Assembly (NCBI GenBank): GCA_907163375.1
Contig: CAJQUW010001659.1
Span: 45,057 to 109,056, forward strand
Length of the DNA stretch: 64,000 bases
Direction of reading: 5' to 3'
Origin: Prostheceraeus crozeri
Lineage: Eukaryota; Platyhelminthes; Polycladida; Euryleptidae
Position numbers and translations under genes: made by a program. The notes beneath the pieces were generated by a model. That model was not told where the DNA came from, did no database searches, and saw only the letters and a program-made list of their open reading frames with translations. Shown one piece after another: positions 17,062-29,509 of this stretch. Positions within the stretch are counted from its first letter, which is position 1; each line of letters begins with the position of its first letter.

Positions 17062-17574
17062 TCACAGATGGGACACAACATAGTTTCCAAAGGTACATAG
17101 CACGTAGAATACATAACAGAATGACAACATGGTAAAAAGAGAAGGGACTGCTCCCTTTAAAACACTCAATGCAGTTCCGTTCACATAATAATTTAAACGT
17201 CTCTTCTTCCAATTTCTTTCTAAAGTCACTTTTATTGGTAGAGTTACTTGACAAATCAGTTTTGCAAATGTCACTTTTTTCTTTTTCACTCCAGATCGCA
17301 CCAATTTCATCCCATTTTCACAAACATTACATTGCAGCATGGAAAAATCCTCTATCCATCTTCGATCCAAATGATGATTCATAGCATACTCATCTAGATC
17401 CATCAGTCTTTCAACTAAAGCACCAGCTTTAATATTTTCATTTACATTTGTAAACTCTCTATAGCCTTCAACGAATAGCCAAGCTCTCTTGCTACAGACC
17501 ATGAAGTTGGGAAACGAATGCAACTTTTCATATTCAAATAATTTCAAGTGATCATGAGTGTCAGGAATGGACAC
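17062..17574 (-). CDS. Unidentified right-end Polinton protein with C-terminal membrane segment
   Basis: 170 residues from an ATG at 17574. It holds FPNFMVCSKRAWLFVEGYRE, a CNVCENGMKLV Cys pair and a hydrophobic end (SLFTMLSFCYVFYVLCTFG). It is the first minus-strand gene inside the right terminal repeat. No family is recognised; the Cys pair could bind metal. It is followed by the membrane-protein genes. Confidence 0.4.
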   Translation of the reverse strand: MSIPDTHDHLKLFEYEKLHSFPNFMVCSKRAWLFVEGYREFTNVNENIKAGALVERLMDLDEYAMNHHLDRRWIEDFSMLQCNVCENGMKLVRSGVKKKKVTFAKLICQVTLPIKVTLERNWKKRRLNYYVNGTALSVLKGAVPSLFTMLSFCYVFYVLCTFGNYVVSHL

Positions 17575-17720
17575 TCAGTTGAATATGCTTGATATGACTT
17601 GTACACCTTTGACAGTATTGATGACTCTGTGTAATCTAATACTTTACTTTCACAAACATGAGTTGTGATAAAAATTATTTGACTACACTAACGCTTACAT
17701 TTCATGACACTTGTGTTTCA

Positions 17721-17801
17721 TAAAACATCATGATCAAACTTTTCTAACTATACATCAACCTGTGCTGCAGTAAAACTTTTACAAACCATGATGCACTTTC
17801 T
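17721..17801. repeat. Right terminal inverted repeat of the Polinton
   Basis: Reverse complement begins AGAAAGTGCATCATGG and contains CAGCACAGGTTGATGTATAG and GTTTGATCATGATGTTTTA, matching 6774-6854. Confidence 0.8.
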
Positions 17802-17879
17802 GCCTTAGCTGACTTCAGCAATGAAATTTTCTAAGTCGGTTTCGTACAGAAACCCGGAATTTGGAATGTCCGAAGCTAT

Positions 17880-20280
17880 CATCGGAGCTCAGAGAGACGA
17901 CCTACCTTTGACAATCGCTCTCCTCTAAATGAAAAGTCTCTGTCGGTTCCCGCTTATATAGTGTGTGGCGATCAGCTGATGACGTAATATCCATCATCCA
18001 AAAAATTAAAACGCTTCTATCGCCGATTCTAGTGCTCCGATTGAGCTGGAAATTCACCATTTCAATGTAGAATTTGATGCTGAATCCGAATGTGCCCTCC
18101 ATTTTCCCATCCGATGCTTCGTTTTGGCTCTACAGCCCACAGACATCGCAAAAATTCTAACTCGTTTTTCGGAAAAATGATGAAAATTTTTTTCTCTCCG
18201 ATGGCTTTCAAATTTACCATGCCGAAGCAGAATTTGACGCTGATTCCAAATCTGGTCTCTGATTTCCCGTCCGAGGCTTGCTTCACCCGCTAGAGCGATT
18301 TTCATAAACATTCTAACTCTGTCGTTTTTTCGTCAATGTCCCAAATTTTCAATATTGTCTCACCTCTAAACGAAGGCAGGTAGGAACAAGCCATGTTTTC
18401 CACTGAATTTGTCTCACTCCCAGCTTTCAAACGAGCTATTGCACGACTTTCTACGATGTCTACAACCAAAGTTGGAAGATCGTTGCCGAGGGGGGGGGGA
18501 CGTCCTCAAACTTTTTTCTCTCCGATTGAGCTGAAAACAATCTTCCTAACCCAAAATTTCACGTAGAGTCCGAATCTGGCCTCCGTTTTCCCATCCGAGA
18601 CCTCCTTCTGCCCGAAACACGACTTTTCTCATCCCAAAACCTCCAAAACCTGCCTTTTCCAACTCTGACGTTTTCCTGCCATTTTCCTCCCTAAACCCAA
18701 GAAAATTAGTCCAAACTGAGCTTTCCACTGCATTTTTCTCACTCCCAGCTTTCAAATGAGCTATTGCACGACTTTCTACGATGTCTACAACCAAAGTTGG
18801 AAGATCGTTGCCGAGGGGGGGGGACGTCCTCAAAAATTTTTTCTCTCCGATTGAGCTGAAAACAATCTTCCTAACCCAAAATTTCACGTCGAGTCCGAAT
18901 CTGGCCTCCGTTTTCCCATCCGAGACCTCCTTCTGCCCGAAAAACGACTTTTCTCATCCCAAAACCTCCAAAACCTGCCTTTTCCAACTCTGACGTTTTC
19001 CTGCCATTTTCCTCCCTAAACCCAAGAAAATTAGTCCAAACTGAGCTTTGCACTGCATTTTTCTCACTCACAGCTTTCAAATGAGCTATTGCACGACTTT
19101 CTACGATGTCTACAACCAATGTTGGAAGTTTGGCAGGAGGGGGGGTGGGGTTCAGGACTTTTCTCTCCGATTGAGTTGGGAAGAAGTTCCTAGACCCAAC
19201 ATTGACCAAACGTCCCGAATTTGCACTCCGTTTTTCCATCCGAGACCTCCTTTTGCCCGAAAAACGACTTTTCACATCCCAAAACCTCCAGATCTGCCTT
19301 TTCCAACTCTGACGTTTTCCTGCCATTTTCCTCCCTAAACCCAAGAAAATTAGTCCAAACTGAGCTTTCCACTGCATTTTTCTCACTCCCAGCTTTCAAA
19401 TGAGCTATTGCACGACTTTCTACGATGTCTACAACCAAAGTTGGAAGATCGTTGCCGAGGGTGGGGGGACGTCCTCAAAAATTTTTTCTCTCCGATTGAG
19501 CTGAAAACAATCTTCCTAACCCAAAATTTCACGTCGAGTCCGAATCTGGCCTCCGTTTTCCCATCCGAGACCTCCTTCTGCCCGAAAAACGACTTTTCTC
19601 ATCCCAAAACCTCCAAAACCTGCCTTTTCCAACTCTGACGTTTTCCTGCCATTTTCCTCCCTAAAAAACTGAGCTTTGCACTGCATTTTTCTCACTCCCA
19701 GCTTTCAAATGAGCTATTGCACGACTTTCTACGATGTCTACAACCAAAGTTGGAAGATCGTTGCCGAGGGGGGGGACGTCCTCAAACTTTTTTCTCTCCG
19801 ATTGAGCTGAAAACAATCTTCCTAACCCAAAATTTCACGTCGAGTCCGAATCTGGCCTCCGTTTTCCCATCCGAGACCTCCTTCTGCTCGAAAAACGACT
19901 TTTCTCATCCCAAAACCTCCAAAACCTGCCTTTTCCAACTCTGACGTTTTCCTGCCATTTTGCTCCCTAAACCCAAGAAAATTAGTCCAAACTGAGCTTT
20001 CCACTGCATTTTTCTCACTCCCAGCTTTCAAATGAGCTATTGCACGACTTTCTACGATGTCTACAACCAAAGTTGGAAGATCGTTGCCGAGGGTGGGGGA
20101 CGTCTTCAAAACTTTTTCTCTCCGATGTCGCTGGAAACATCCTTCCTAACCCAAAATTTCACGTAGAGTCCGAATCTGGCCTCCGTTTTCCCATCCGAGG
20201 CCTCCTTCCTGTCGAAAAAACGACTTTTCTCATCCCAAAACATCCAACACCCGCTTTTTCCAACTCTGACGTTTTCAGAG
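17880..20280. repeat. Satellite array with 309-325-bp unit
   Basis: The landmark GAGCTATTGCACGACTTTCT occurs at 18433, 18758, 19083, 19402, 19711 and 20034, giving periods of 325, 325, 319, 309 and 323 bp. Each unit includes a run of seven to nine G and a CCGATTGAGCTG segment. Older, more diverged units extend left to about 17880. Long open frames here on both strands are repeat by-products and are not genes. The array starts within about 80 bp of the Polinton's right end. Confidence 0.95.
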
Positions 20281-21840
20281 ATTCCAATCCTTTCCTCACA
20301 GTTCCTCCTTCCTTCCTTCCAGAGGGGGGGAGGGAGGTACCTGTTTCCTCCTCTCGGACCCATTCCTCCCAACACATCCTTGGCGACTTCCTTCCAGAGG
20401 GGGGGGCTGAGTCAGCATGATGACTCATCGATGACTCATCACTGCACCGCACCGTCCTTGCGTCTGGGATGGGGTTACTACTAACAAAAACTAAAAAGCC
20501 CACATGATGATACAGAAGTGAGTACAGCAGCTAAGAATCAAGTTGGTCTACCACGCACTTGTAAGCGAGGAAAATATTATAGCAAAGAAGCAGCTATGAT
20601 CGGGTACAGAATCACATACAGCTGTAAAACTACAAATTAGTACGTATGCTATTCCGTCACGAAAGCGTGATCATTTCAATCAGATGTGAGCACAGAATTA
20701 AATATTTTGTTTATCTGTTTCGACGACGCGCGCAGATGAATCTAATTCTGTGGGTGTGGGAGATAGATAATTTCATGTGGGCCTAATACCGGGGATTGTA
20801 TTTCTTGGAGATTTGATTAAACACGTGAAGGAGGACATCCAAATCTACTTCACTTGGAAAATGCGTTGAAAAAGAATCTCCCCAGTTGGCAGACTCTTCA
20901 ACATCAAAAAGAATGCACTGTACTTTCAGCAACGGATATTATAAAAGCACCTAATTTAGTGTATGGATTGTAATATTGCGCCTGAATCGCACATAAATTG
21001 ATTTGTTTTCCTTATTCTTTTGATGAGGAATTATAACGAAGATGAGTAAGAAAGTTTTCATTTTTATTATACGGTATGTTACTTTGTTCGGATACACAGC
21101 TTGGTCTCGATCTTAACTCCTTTTTTTGGCATCATGCATGGCTATAGCAGGCCTACCTATAAACAGATCGTGTACCCGCAACACAATATCCAGATGATCT
21201 TGCATGCATCAATGCAAACGCTGAACTGCTAACATCATCTGTCGTGTAATCATTTCAATGTTATCACGGCATAGTGAATTTGTGTTAAAAAGTTAAGTTA
21301 ATTTTAGGAAAACTAAAACGTCATTCCATGACAATTGAAAATTTTCAATTTCTATAGAAGTTAAAGTCCATGAAAATATCTGCGAACAATTTCTAAAAGC
21401 ATTGAAAGATATCATAATATTCGTGTCAAAATAAGTAAAATGAGAAAATCGTCATTCCACGGCGATAATGCAAAAAGGAAATTCACTACAAATGTTGATA
21501 TTAAGTAGTAGGGTAAATTTTGACTTGAGATAATTACTTGTCTAAAAATGAGATTCAGTGTCCGTATTTGGTTTTGTCCCAAGTCACCCCATCTTACGGT
21601 AGTTCAAAGATATCGGAAATTTGGTTGTCCGCCACATAACACACCCCAAGATCTGACCGCACATTTTGTATTTCACGACCTCGACATCTATCTTGCATTG
21701 AATGGCGTTTTTGGTGCGACTTGTCTATTTCACATATTTCTCTGACAGAATACTGTTGCTTACGCATGTCTATGCCAAATACCGTTTTCTATCAGCCCTG
21801 AAATGGGATCAATTTACTCTAAATATGAATGGAAGTACAG
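20281..21840. other. Unassigned stretch
   Basis: It contains two copies of CTTCCTTCCAGAGGGGGG at about 20313 and 20390 near the satellite edge. The rest is AT-rich with no credible gene; a 65-codon open stretch at 21548-21745 has no support. Confidence 0.4.
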
Positions 21841-21842
21841 TA

Positions 21843-23156
21843 CGAGGGGTGATTGATAAGTTCGCGGCCTGACATAGAAAGCTTAAAGCCAGGCCATTAT
21901 GCACATGTGGATTGATACAATGGAATGTGCTGACGGCGCATGACGAGTGATCAATCGATCCGGTGAACTGTTGGTAAACCACAGCTACTTAACTCCAGTT
22001 ACTAACTTATCAGTCAGTTAGTCAGGTAAGTGTTGCGTAAGATGGATCACGTTTCAAATGGAGCTGTCATTCGTTATCTCGGCTTGAAAGGACTTACACC
22101 AAAGGAGATTCATGATGATATGGTTGGAACACTTGGTGAGAAAGCTCCGTCCTACACCACAGTCAAGAAGTGGGCTTCAGAATTCAAGCAAGGAAGAGAG
22201 AGCTTGGAAGATGATCCCCGTTGTGGAAGACCAGTGACAGTGAGCACAGAAGATGTGATCGATCATGTTCAAAAGATTATTCTTGATGATCGCCGTACAA
22301 CCGAGCGAAAGACTGCCTTCGAACTGAAGATTTCACAAGAGCGTGTCCATAACATCATCCATCATGAACTTGGTATGAACAAAGTTTCCGCTCGATGGGT
22401 GCCACGACTGCTCACACCAGAGAACAAACGAGCCCGCTTTCTCATCTCAAGGGACAACCTGGCGCTGTTCGTGAGAGATCCTGAAAATTTCATGGACCGG
22501 TTCATTACGATGGATGAGACTTGGGTTCACCACTATCAGCCAGAGTCAAAAGAACAATCGAAACAATGGAAGCACCCAGGATCACCAACTCCGCGGAAAG
22601 CCAAGGTCACCAGGCCCGCGGGAAAGGTCATGGTCTCCATTTTTTGGGATTCGAAGGGAGTTTTGTTGTTGGACTTCCTAGAGACTGGTCGGACAATTAC
22701 TGGCGAGTACTACGCTCATTTGTTGCAGCAGTTATGAGTGCAGATCAAGATCAAGCGGAGAGGGAAGCTCACGAAAGGCGTGCTCTTCCATCAAGACAAT
22801 GCGCCTGCTCACACCTCCGCTACCGCCATGTCTGCCATCCAAGGTTGTGGGTTTGACATCATTTCCCATCCACCCTATTCTCCTGATCTGGCACCATCGG
22901 ACTTTCATCTCTTCCCAAAAATGAAATTGGAGCTCAGTGGTCAGCACTTCGCATCCAACAGTGACGTCATGGAGGCCGTTGAGGAGTATCTGGACTACAA
23001 AGACTCACACTTCTATGAGCAAAGGATCCGCGCATTGCAGCACCGTTGGGTTAAGTGCGTTGATTGTAGGGGCGATTATGTCGAAAAATGAATATGTATC
23101 GTATGCGAAATATGCTTTTTTCTATATCGGGCCGCGAACTTTTCAATCACCCCTCG
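21843..23156 (+). mobile_element. mariner transposon, nearly complete
   Basis: 1314 bp flanked by TA at 21841-21842 and 23157-23158. The terminal inverted repeats, about 38 bp with three mismatches, start CGAGGGGTGATTGATAAGTT on the left and CGAGGGGTGATTGAAAAGTT on the reversed right end. The single transposase gene has the DD34D signature. Length and structure are normal for mariner elements. Confidence 0.95.
22042..23091 (+). pseudogene. mariner transposase with one in-frame stop
   Basis: The frame is open from the ATG at 22042 to 23091 (about 349 codons) except for a TGA at 22735-22737. The N-terminal part has the two helix-turn-helix regions (VIRYLGLKGLTPKEIHDDM, YTTVKKWASEF). Catalytic residues are in MDETWVHHY, HQDNAPAHTS and SPDLAPSDFHLF, with 34 residues between the last two Asp, as in mariner DD34D. 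The linker motif WVPRLLTPENKRAR (family (W/R)VPHELT) is present. It would cut and rejoin the element at TA. One nonsense codon suggests a young copy. Confidence 0.92.
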
Positions 23157-23158
23157 TA

Positions 23159-25203
23159 TATATTTCATGTCAAACAATGGCAGGCGATACAAAAACGCTT
23201 CATCATAGAGATATGGGTACAAGGCTCTTGCTGCATGCGACTGCCAGACTTTGATTGTCTATGTCTTTGTCATTTTGAATCATGTCGAGATCGATCAGCG
23301 TGCTTGTAAAGATAGCTGCTGTAGGCCTAATTGCAAAGATGACAAAGACTCCATACTTGACCGATGGATGAACTGGATCGCTTTGATCAATGAAGTGATC
23401 AGGAGTGAGCTGCCATCAAAAAGAAGAGAGGATTTACCAGCTAGAGGAATTGTAGGAGATGGCCATGGCCATATCCTTTCGAATGTGCTTGACGTAATAG
23501 CGCATCAATGCTATTCTATGAAACTTACAGAATGTGCCGTAAGCAGGAATCACATCACCAATGTCTCTAGGAAGCGACATGCCACCTGACAGCCGGGCAG
23601 AATGTCTCGCCGTTTGAACAGCGGAACCTGAAATCCAAGATACTCTTCAATCTCTTGGCTATACCAAAGTGGGATGGAGAGAACAGCGCAGTTACTGTTT
23701 TGGAGAAGCAGTAGTTGTGTTTTTGAGAGAAAAAATCGGACGGAATGACTATTTTGCTTACTCCTCCGCTGCAGTCCACCCTCGTGTGTTCTTGACTTTT
23801 TGTGTCACCTTGTCAGTGAATCAAAGTTAAATCTTCTAGGTTTATAAATTTTTATAAACTTGTGACTAGTGCAATAATTGAATGAATTTTATGCACTGTG
23901 GATGGCGATTGATGCCAAACAAAATTTTTACTATAACAAAACTTGCGAGCAGGTCTATCCATATACTTATGCAACTGTCGTAAAAAAGATTCAAGCATAT
24001 TCAATTTAAAGTAGCTACGGGAATACGCACTGATCATAGTAAGTAGCCTAATGACTATGGTATTCGAAAGGATTAACGTTGGACAACAACTATCTTGCAC
24101 TATTGAATAACACACACACCGCAACCGAAAGCAGTCCTGAACTGATTTTGTTGGCGTACGTTCATACGATCAAGCAGCAGAAAAAAGGGGAAATTGAAGT
24201 AAATGCAGATAGTCTGCTATCAGAAAATTTTCTCGATTGATCAGCATTAACTCGAAAATAGCAATATCTTGACGCCATGACTCAAATAGAATGGTTGACT
24301 TTTTTCATTCAGTGTGCCAATATCTATGTCTGATATCTATGTCCTTTGTACCACTTTCACCATTTCGACATCCCATGATAACGACGTATTAAACTTTCGA
24401 AACTACCCTTCACCAACAAGCTCAGAAACACCTCCAGCAACTAGATAAACTTCTTTAATACTACAAGTTTTAGCTTGAAACTTCAGATCATGACCAGGCA
24501 AACCCCAACATATCAAAATTAATGCATATATTTGAGCTTTAGGTAAAAGCTTAAATACGCGATTTATTTAAATATTTAGGAATAAAAAGCCTCCCAATTA
24601 ACATTATAGATACATTCGCTATTGCAAATAAAGCAGATAAAGCTTCTTCTAAAACACTACCTCCCCTGCAAGCAACATTAAAAGATGACTTTTTGCAATC
24701 CAAGCTATCTTCATTTATGTTCCTATGTCCGTCATAAAGATGGACTTGATCAATATTCACGATGAACAAGTTTACAACTTGCCTAGTGCCACTTGAATAT
24801 TTCCAGCCACGTGGTCTTGTCGCATTAATACGAGAATCATGACATTAGAGAAAAATTAGGACATATTCTATATCCTTTAACTCACAGTACCTGTTGTCTT
24901 CAATGCTCACTGATGGATTGAAATAAATGACTTTCTTCATTCTCTGTGGCTAAATCATGACAAATTGCTTGCCCTTTGATCCCAATAGCCATGGAACTTG
25001 AATAAATTGAACTCAAGTAGCTCCTTGACCTCCATCAGCTTACCGCATCAACATATTCCGTCTATCTATGTCAACTAAGTGCATGTGAATTAAATGACAT
25101 CTATGTGAACTAACTACACTGCTCATTACATTCCCATTTTTAAGCCATCAATGGCCACCAAACTTTATTAAACAAACCTTTTTACATCTTCACCCCACCC
25201 ACC
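23159..25203. other. Unassigned stretch between mariner and palindrome
   Basis: AT-rich unique-looking DNA. Open stretches at 23251-23589 and 24551-24769 have no domain, splice or composition support. I see nothing certain here. Confidence 0.4.
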
Positions 25204-26977
25204 CTGAACATAGTCAGAACCCCAGGAAACTCGCTATATTCCTTCCTTACACATCTCAACATTTAGAGTCGAAAACTAGACATCTATTGAGTTTCCAGGT
25301 ACAAGGTGTACCAAAAACTGGCCAATTTCCCACCAAATCCTTTGATTACGACAAAGTTTCCTAAATTAACCTATATTATTTAGATTTCATTAACAATAAA
25401 ACATTTAAATGTATACTATATTGGGGTGTGGCACACCCCTTTTGGCGGTTAATTGTAATTTCACTTCGACGTCGGACAACCGTTAATAAAATAGGCCTAC
25501 CTTTAATCAATTCAAATCAATTGCAGACAGTTGTCAAAGTGCAAATGAGGTTATAATCAAAAAGGCCTACTATACTTGCTTCTAACTACTCAATTTGTTG
25601 AGAGCTTTCTGAACCTTCGGATTTGCCCATCAAGTGAAGGACAGATACTAAGACAACTGGTTCACTGGCATTAATCTTCTGTTGCTTTGACTAAAGCATC
25701 ATTAATTGAGCAGCTTATGTGCATGGCATAGGCCCACTCATCAATATGGGATCTAAATAGTAGGATCTAAGTTTAGAAACATGGCGCATTTACATAAGAA
25801 CTATCAAGCACTTTTTTGAAAGCTTGCTTATTATTTTTTTTCAATGGTCCAGAACACATGTTCAGAAACACTGTTGTGCAGACATGCTAAATTGCAGTTC
25901 AGAGCATAAAGCTCATTTTCAGTAGTATTTTTTGACTTTGAATGCAATGTACAAAAAGTGCGGTTTATTGAAAGTCAGTTTTAGAATGATGGCATTAAAC
26001 TAAGACATTGCGTTGAACCTGCACTACTTTTCTCCCTTTCGCAAGACAATTATTCAATTGACACTTGAAACCTGAAACTTATGCTATATGCTGAATGCTG
26101 AAATCATGCCCACTTTTTAATCAACATCATTATATAGGCTGATATTGGTTTCTGCAAATAAAAGTTAATTGCTACTGATTGATATGGCATTTAATTAATG
26201 CATGAAAAATGAAACTTAGGCTTCATGCATGGGATGCAATTGCATAATCTATCTAGATGCTAGACAATTGCTTTGAAGTATTTGAAAATTGATTATCACA
26301 TAGTTTCCCATTCTTTTTATTTAAAATGTTGTTAGGCCTATTTAATAAAAGATAAATGAAATTATGTTGGAAAGAATCAGGAATGCCTTGATATTAAACA
26401 ATTCTTGATATTGTTTTATATGTTTCTTGATATTGTATGATGCTTTGATATTGAACTTAAATCTGTTGAATCACATTTTAGAATGTTGTCATTAATGTGG
26501 AAATCACATGGTATGGAAATTTATGAGTATTAATTCATTTTGTTTTCCGCAAATAGCTTGAGTTCTTGATTTGAAGTTTTAATTCTAAAATGGAATTTTT
26601 GTTTTTAATAATCTCAATAAAAAATCATGGAACGTCTATGAAACGTATACATGTAGGTCAGCCAATTAAGGCCCACCACTTTGAAAATCTCCTTTAGGCG
26701 CTGGGTTTTACTTTTTAATGAGTTCAATTGCTTCTTAAAGCACAACTACAATGCTTGTAGAACTGTCCTGGTTCCATTTCTACAAAATCGCAATATTTAG
26801 AACTGTGTTTAAAAACCATCAATGACTGCAAAGTACGGTGTCATTGTTTGATTTCTATGTATAGTATTTCATGCCAAACGTCATTACCGATTTTCTCATA
26901 CTTGAAAGCTGTTTGAATATGAATTTTATGAACATTCATTGTCGTCTGCATCCTTCATATGCAGATAAACATTAGTC
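25204..26977. other. Arm segment without genes (left arm)
   Basis: AT-rich, with a short palindrome GGGGTGTGGCACACCCC at 25424-25440. No coding potential is seen. The mirror is about 38000-39749. Confidence 0.45.
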
Positions 26978-27780
26978 ATGTCAAGTGAATATCGCGTTCG
27001 ACTTACATTTGAAGAAAGGAAACAAGTTTTAAAATGGTATTTCAAATGCGAGAATATCTGAGAAGTCCAGAGACAATGGAAAGCCATTTATGACTATGAA
27101 CCTCCACGTCGAGACACAATTAAAAGGCATCCAAAAGTTCACTGTTCATCCGAGAACTGCTCGGTCAAAAGAAAATGTCAATTTAGTTGTCTCTGCATTC
27201 GGTGATGACCCAAGAAAATCAATCAGAGATTCAGACGACATTCAATCCATGAAGTACTGTCACTGCCAACTCGGACTGAGATAGCTTCGTACAATGGAGG
27301 CATAATGAGCTGAAGCTCCACCCTGCTGAAAATATGGCAGCTCCTCGTCATTCAGATACAATCTCCTGATTTCCGATATTACATGGGTACGTAGAAGCTC
27401 CAGATACTTCTCACCATCCACCGTCCCGCAGAAGAAGAATGGGCCTATCAAGCCGCGAGAAAAAAGACCTACCCATGCGGTAACACCAGGGAGATTACCT
27501 ACTGTAAAATTTGATGATGATTCTCTTCAGCCCAGTAGATATTGTTGTGGCGATTGAGTCGACCATTCAATTTAAACGTGGCCTCATCAGACAATACGAA
27601 CATGTTTGGAAAGTCTAGATTGGCTTCTGTGTCACGTAAAAACCACTCACAAAACTCGACCCGCCTATCGAAGTCATCTTCATATAATTTATGCAGAAGT
27701 AGTCCGGGAGCCAGGGCAAAGATGTGCAGGGAACGAGGTAGTAAATTTTTCATGCTCAGACGAGTTTTCTATACAGAGAG
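26978..27780. pseudogene. Scrambled Tc1/mariner-superfamily transposase relic (left arm)
   Basis: On the plus strand 26978-27290 encodes an N-terminal HTH-like part (RLTFEERKQVLKWYF, then KENVNLVVSAFGDDPRKSIRD). On the minus strand 27780-27260 encodes the catalytic part ([55 protein letters not shown]). This is the IS630/Tc1-type transposase often annotated as Tc3-like, with SDEATF for the first Asp and QQGGASAHY where most copies have QDGAPAHY. The two halves point toward each other, so a local inversion has split the gene. Stops interrupt both halves. Confidence 0.7.
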
Positions 27781-29031
27781 GAGTTCAGATCACAACGTCT
27801 GCCGATGTCAGTCATTTGCACCTGTCTAGTACAGGCGCATGTTAACTCCCGAAAACTACCTCAAAATACATGAGAAGAGGTAGCATATGTCCTCTATTCA
27901 TGTACAAGACAAAAGCTCAGCTGATTTATGAACAGAAAATAACAGACACGTAGGAATTTGGTAAAATCCTTAACAGACACCTCGAAGCACCGTCGAAATA
28001 TACCGGTTTTGCAGGATCGGAGGTAGAACAAAAGATTACAAAAGATAAAAAGCGCAGTGCCTAGTATTTTTCATGAAGACCCTAACAGACATCTAGCTAG
28101 TTGCATAATTGCAAACAGACACTTAAAACATGTGAAAATGCCCATTTTTCGATGAAACAATCAATTTGTTGATGAAAAATATTCAACGCTTCACATACAT
28201 CATCAAAATGAAAGAACTGACCTTACATTGATATACTGCCTTTGGGATGGGTGTGACAAGCACACTCAAGAGCTTTTTATGGCTGTAAAACTAAATTTTG
28301 TATGTTATTTTGCAACATATATCAAGTACATATGATGAAAATTAAAAATATCATCTCCAAGAAAATATTGCTTTTATAAATACATACAAATGACATCTCC
28401 TGTTCACAAATACACGTTACCGGCAAATTGTTGTTTTTCACGACCTATCATAAACATTTGCTACAATTTCTCGCTCCATCCCATGACTGCGTGCCTAGGT
28501 AAGTAATTTGATTATTGAATATAATAGTGCACTGCATGACGCTGCATCAGTGGAGTACACTACAGACTGTCTGTGTTTCCGTGATGCTATACAGCCTGCT
28601 GCCGGTCGGATAGGTACGAAGTTGGATGAGATTTCACGTCACAGCAACTTCACCTTCATCGTTAATATGTTTTGATATTGCCTTTACGCAAACAAAGTTG
28701 TGATTCTGTATGCTATTGGCGACAAGCTCCAGCCACAGCCTTAATATAATTCGGTGTAATCAACATATCTCCTACAGAAATAAAGACACTGCATGCGCAT
28801 AATAATTGTGATTGAGTGTGATGAATATTTCAGTGTTCAGAACAACCTTTGGCCAAAGAACCTAAAATTGTTGGTGAACTGAGAAAAGCTTTCAATTTTT
28901 GAGCGATTTATTTTAGGGATTTTGCTTTTCTCCGTAGAGGGCGTTGCTATGTACATAGAAAATCATCAACAGAAATGTTAAAATGTTTTGGAAGTGTAGA
29001 AGAAAACTAATTTTTGCGGATGAAATCTTCT
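27781..29031. other. Arm segment without genes (left arm)
   Basis: No credible gene or repeat. It contains 3' flanking sequence of the minus-strand exon pair that ends at 29032. Confidence 0.4.
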
Positions 29032-29130
29032 TCATTCATCGTCTGAATCACTCCAGTCACTATCACTGTCTCCGACAGCTCCATCGACATCCATGTCACT
29101 TTCACTGTCGTCGTCATCATCATCGAAAGA
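29032..29130 (-). CDS. Terminal exon with acidic Ser/Asp tail (left arm)
   Basis: Minus strand, preceded by the acceptor TTTTGATTTCAG. It encodes 32 residues, almost all Asp, Ser, Glu and Gly (SFDDDDDDSESDMDVDG.. DWSDSDDE) and stops with TGA. An AATAAA lies about 120 bp downstream. Phase 0 joins it to the upstream exon at 29510-29752. The Ser-Asp tail has casein-kinase-2-like sites. Confidence 0.6.
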   Translation of the reverse strand, partial: SFDDDDDDSESDMDVDGAVGDSDSDWSDSDDE

Positions 29131-29509
29131 CTGAAATCAAAAGTAATGTTGGAATAATGAAATACTGGTAGCTGAAACATCTACATTGCTGTACTGATTC
29201 ACGCCAAAATTCCGCGTATGTACTATTACTGTGTATGTGCAATAGAGAATCTTTGCATTTACAAGTAAGAATCTGTTTTCAGCATAATCAATATTGTAAG
29301 TGAGATCAATATAGTAATTGAGATCAATATTGTAAGTGAGATCAATGTTGTAAGTAATATTGTCGCTATAAATGGATGCTAGTATTTTTACGGGCATTAA
29401 ATAGTGAGATATCAAGAACATGGCAGCAATGTATAATGTAAAAAATCCCTAGGACTTTTGGATTTATTTGTTGAAGAATTAGTTTGATACATGCTCCTGT
29501 AATACATAC

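Larger units (their letters stand above)
6774..17801 (-). mobile_element. Polinton fossil bounded by terminal inverted repeats, no polymerase visible
   Basis: The 81 bp at 6774-6854 match the reverse complement of 17721-17801 at roughly 85-90% by eye, both beginning AGAAAGTG, which fits the 5'-AG ends described for Polintons. Between them lie, mostly on the minus strand, a membrane protein, small basic protein, packaging ATPase, a conserved Polinton protein of unknown function, integrase with chromodomain, pVI/pX-like basic protein, F54H12.2-like capsid, adenain protease, nuclease-like protein and penton-like protein. A protein-primed DNA polymerase B of about 1000 codons is not seen, so the copy is about 11 kb rather than 15-20 kb. 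No clear 6-bp target duplication is seen. It is broken, with about four to six breaks, and moderately old. Confidence 0.85.

Noticed and set aside
6774-17801. Protein-primed DNA polymerase B in the Polinton
   Set aside because: All frames were scanned for a long gene with exonuclease and palm motifs (for example DTD or SLYP types); none is present and no gap is large enough.
17902-20503. Many open frames of 60-170 codons on both strands
   Set aside because: They all lie in the satellite array, repeat with its period and have no domain.
23251-23589. 112-codon frame after the first mariner
   Set aside because: No recognisable domain, splice site or promoter; composition like the surrounding DNA.
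28983-29171. 62-codon His/Arg-rich frame in the palindrome
   Set aside because: It is the reverse strand of the acidic Ser/Asp exon.
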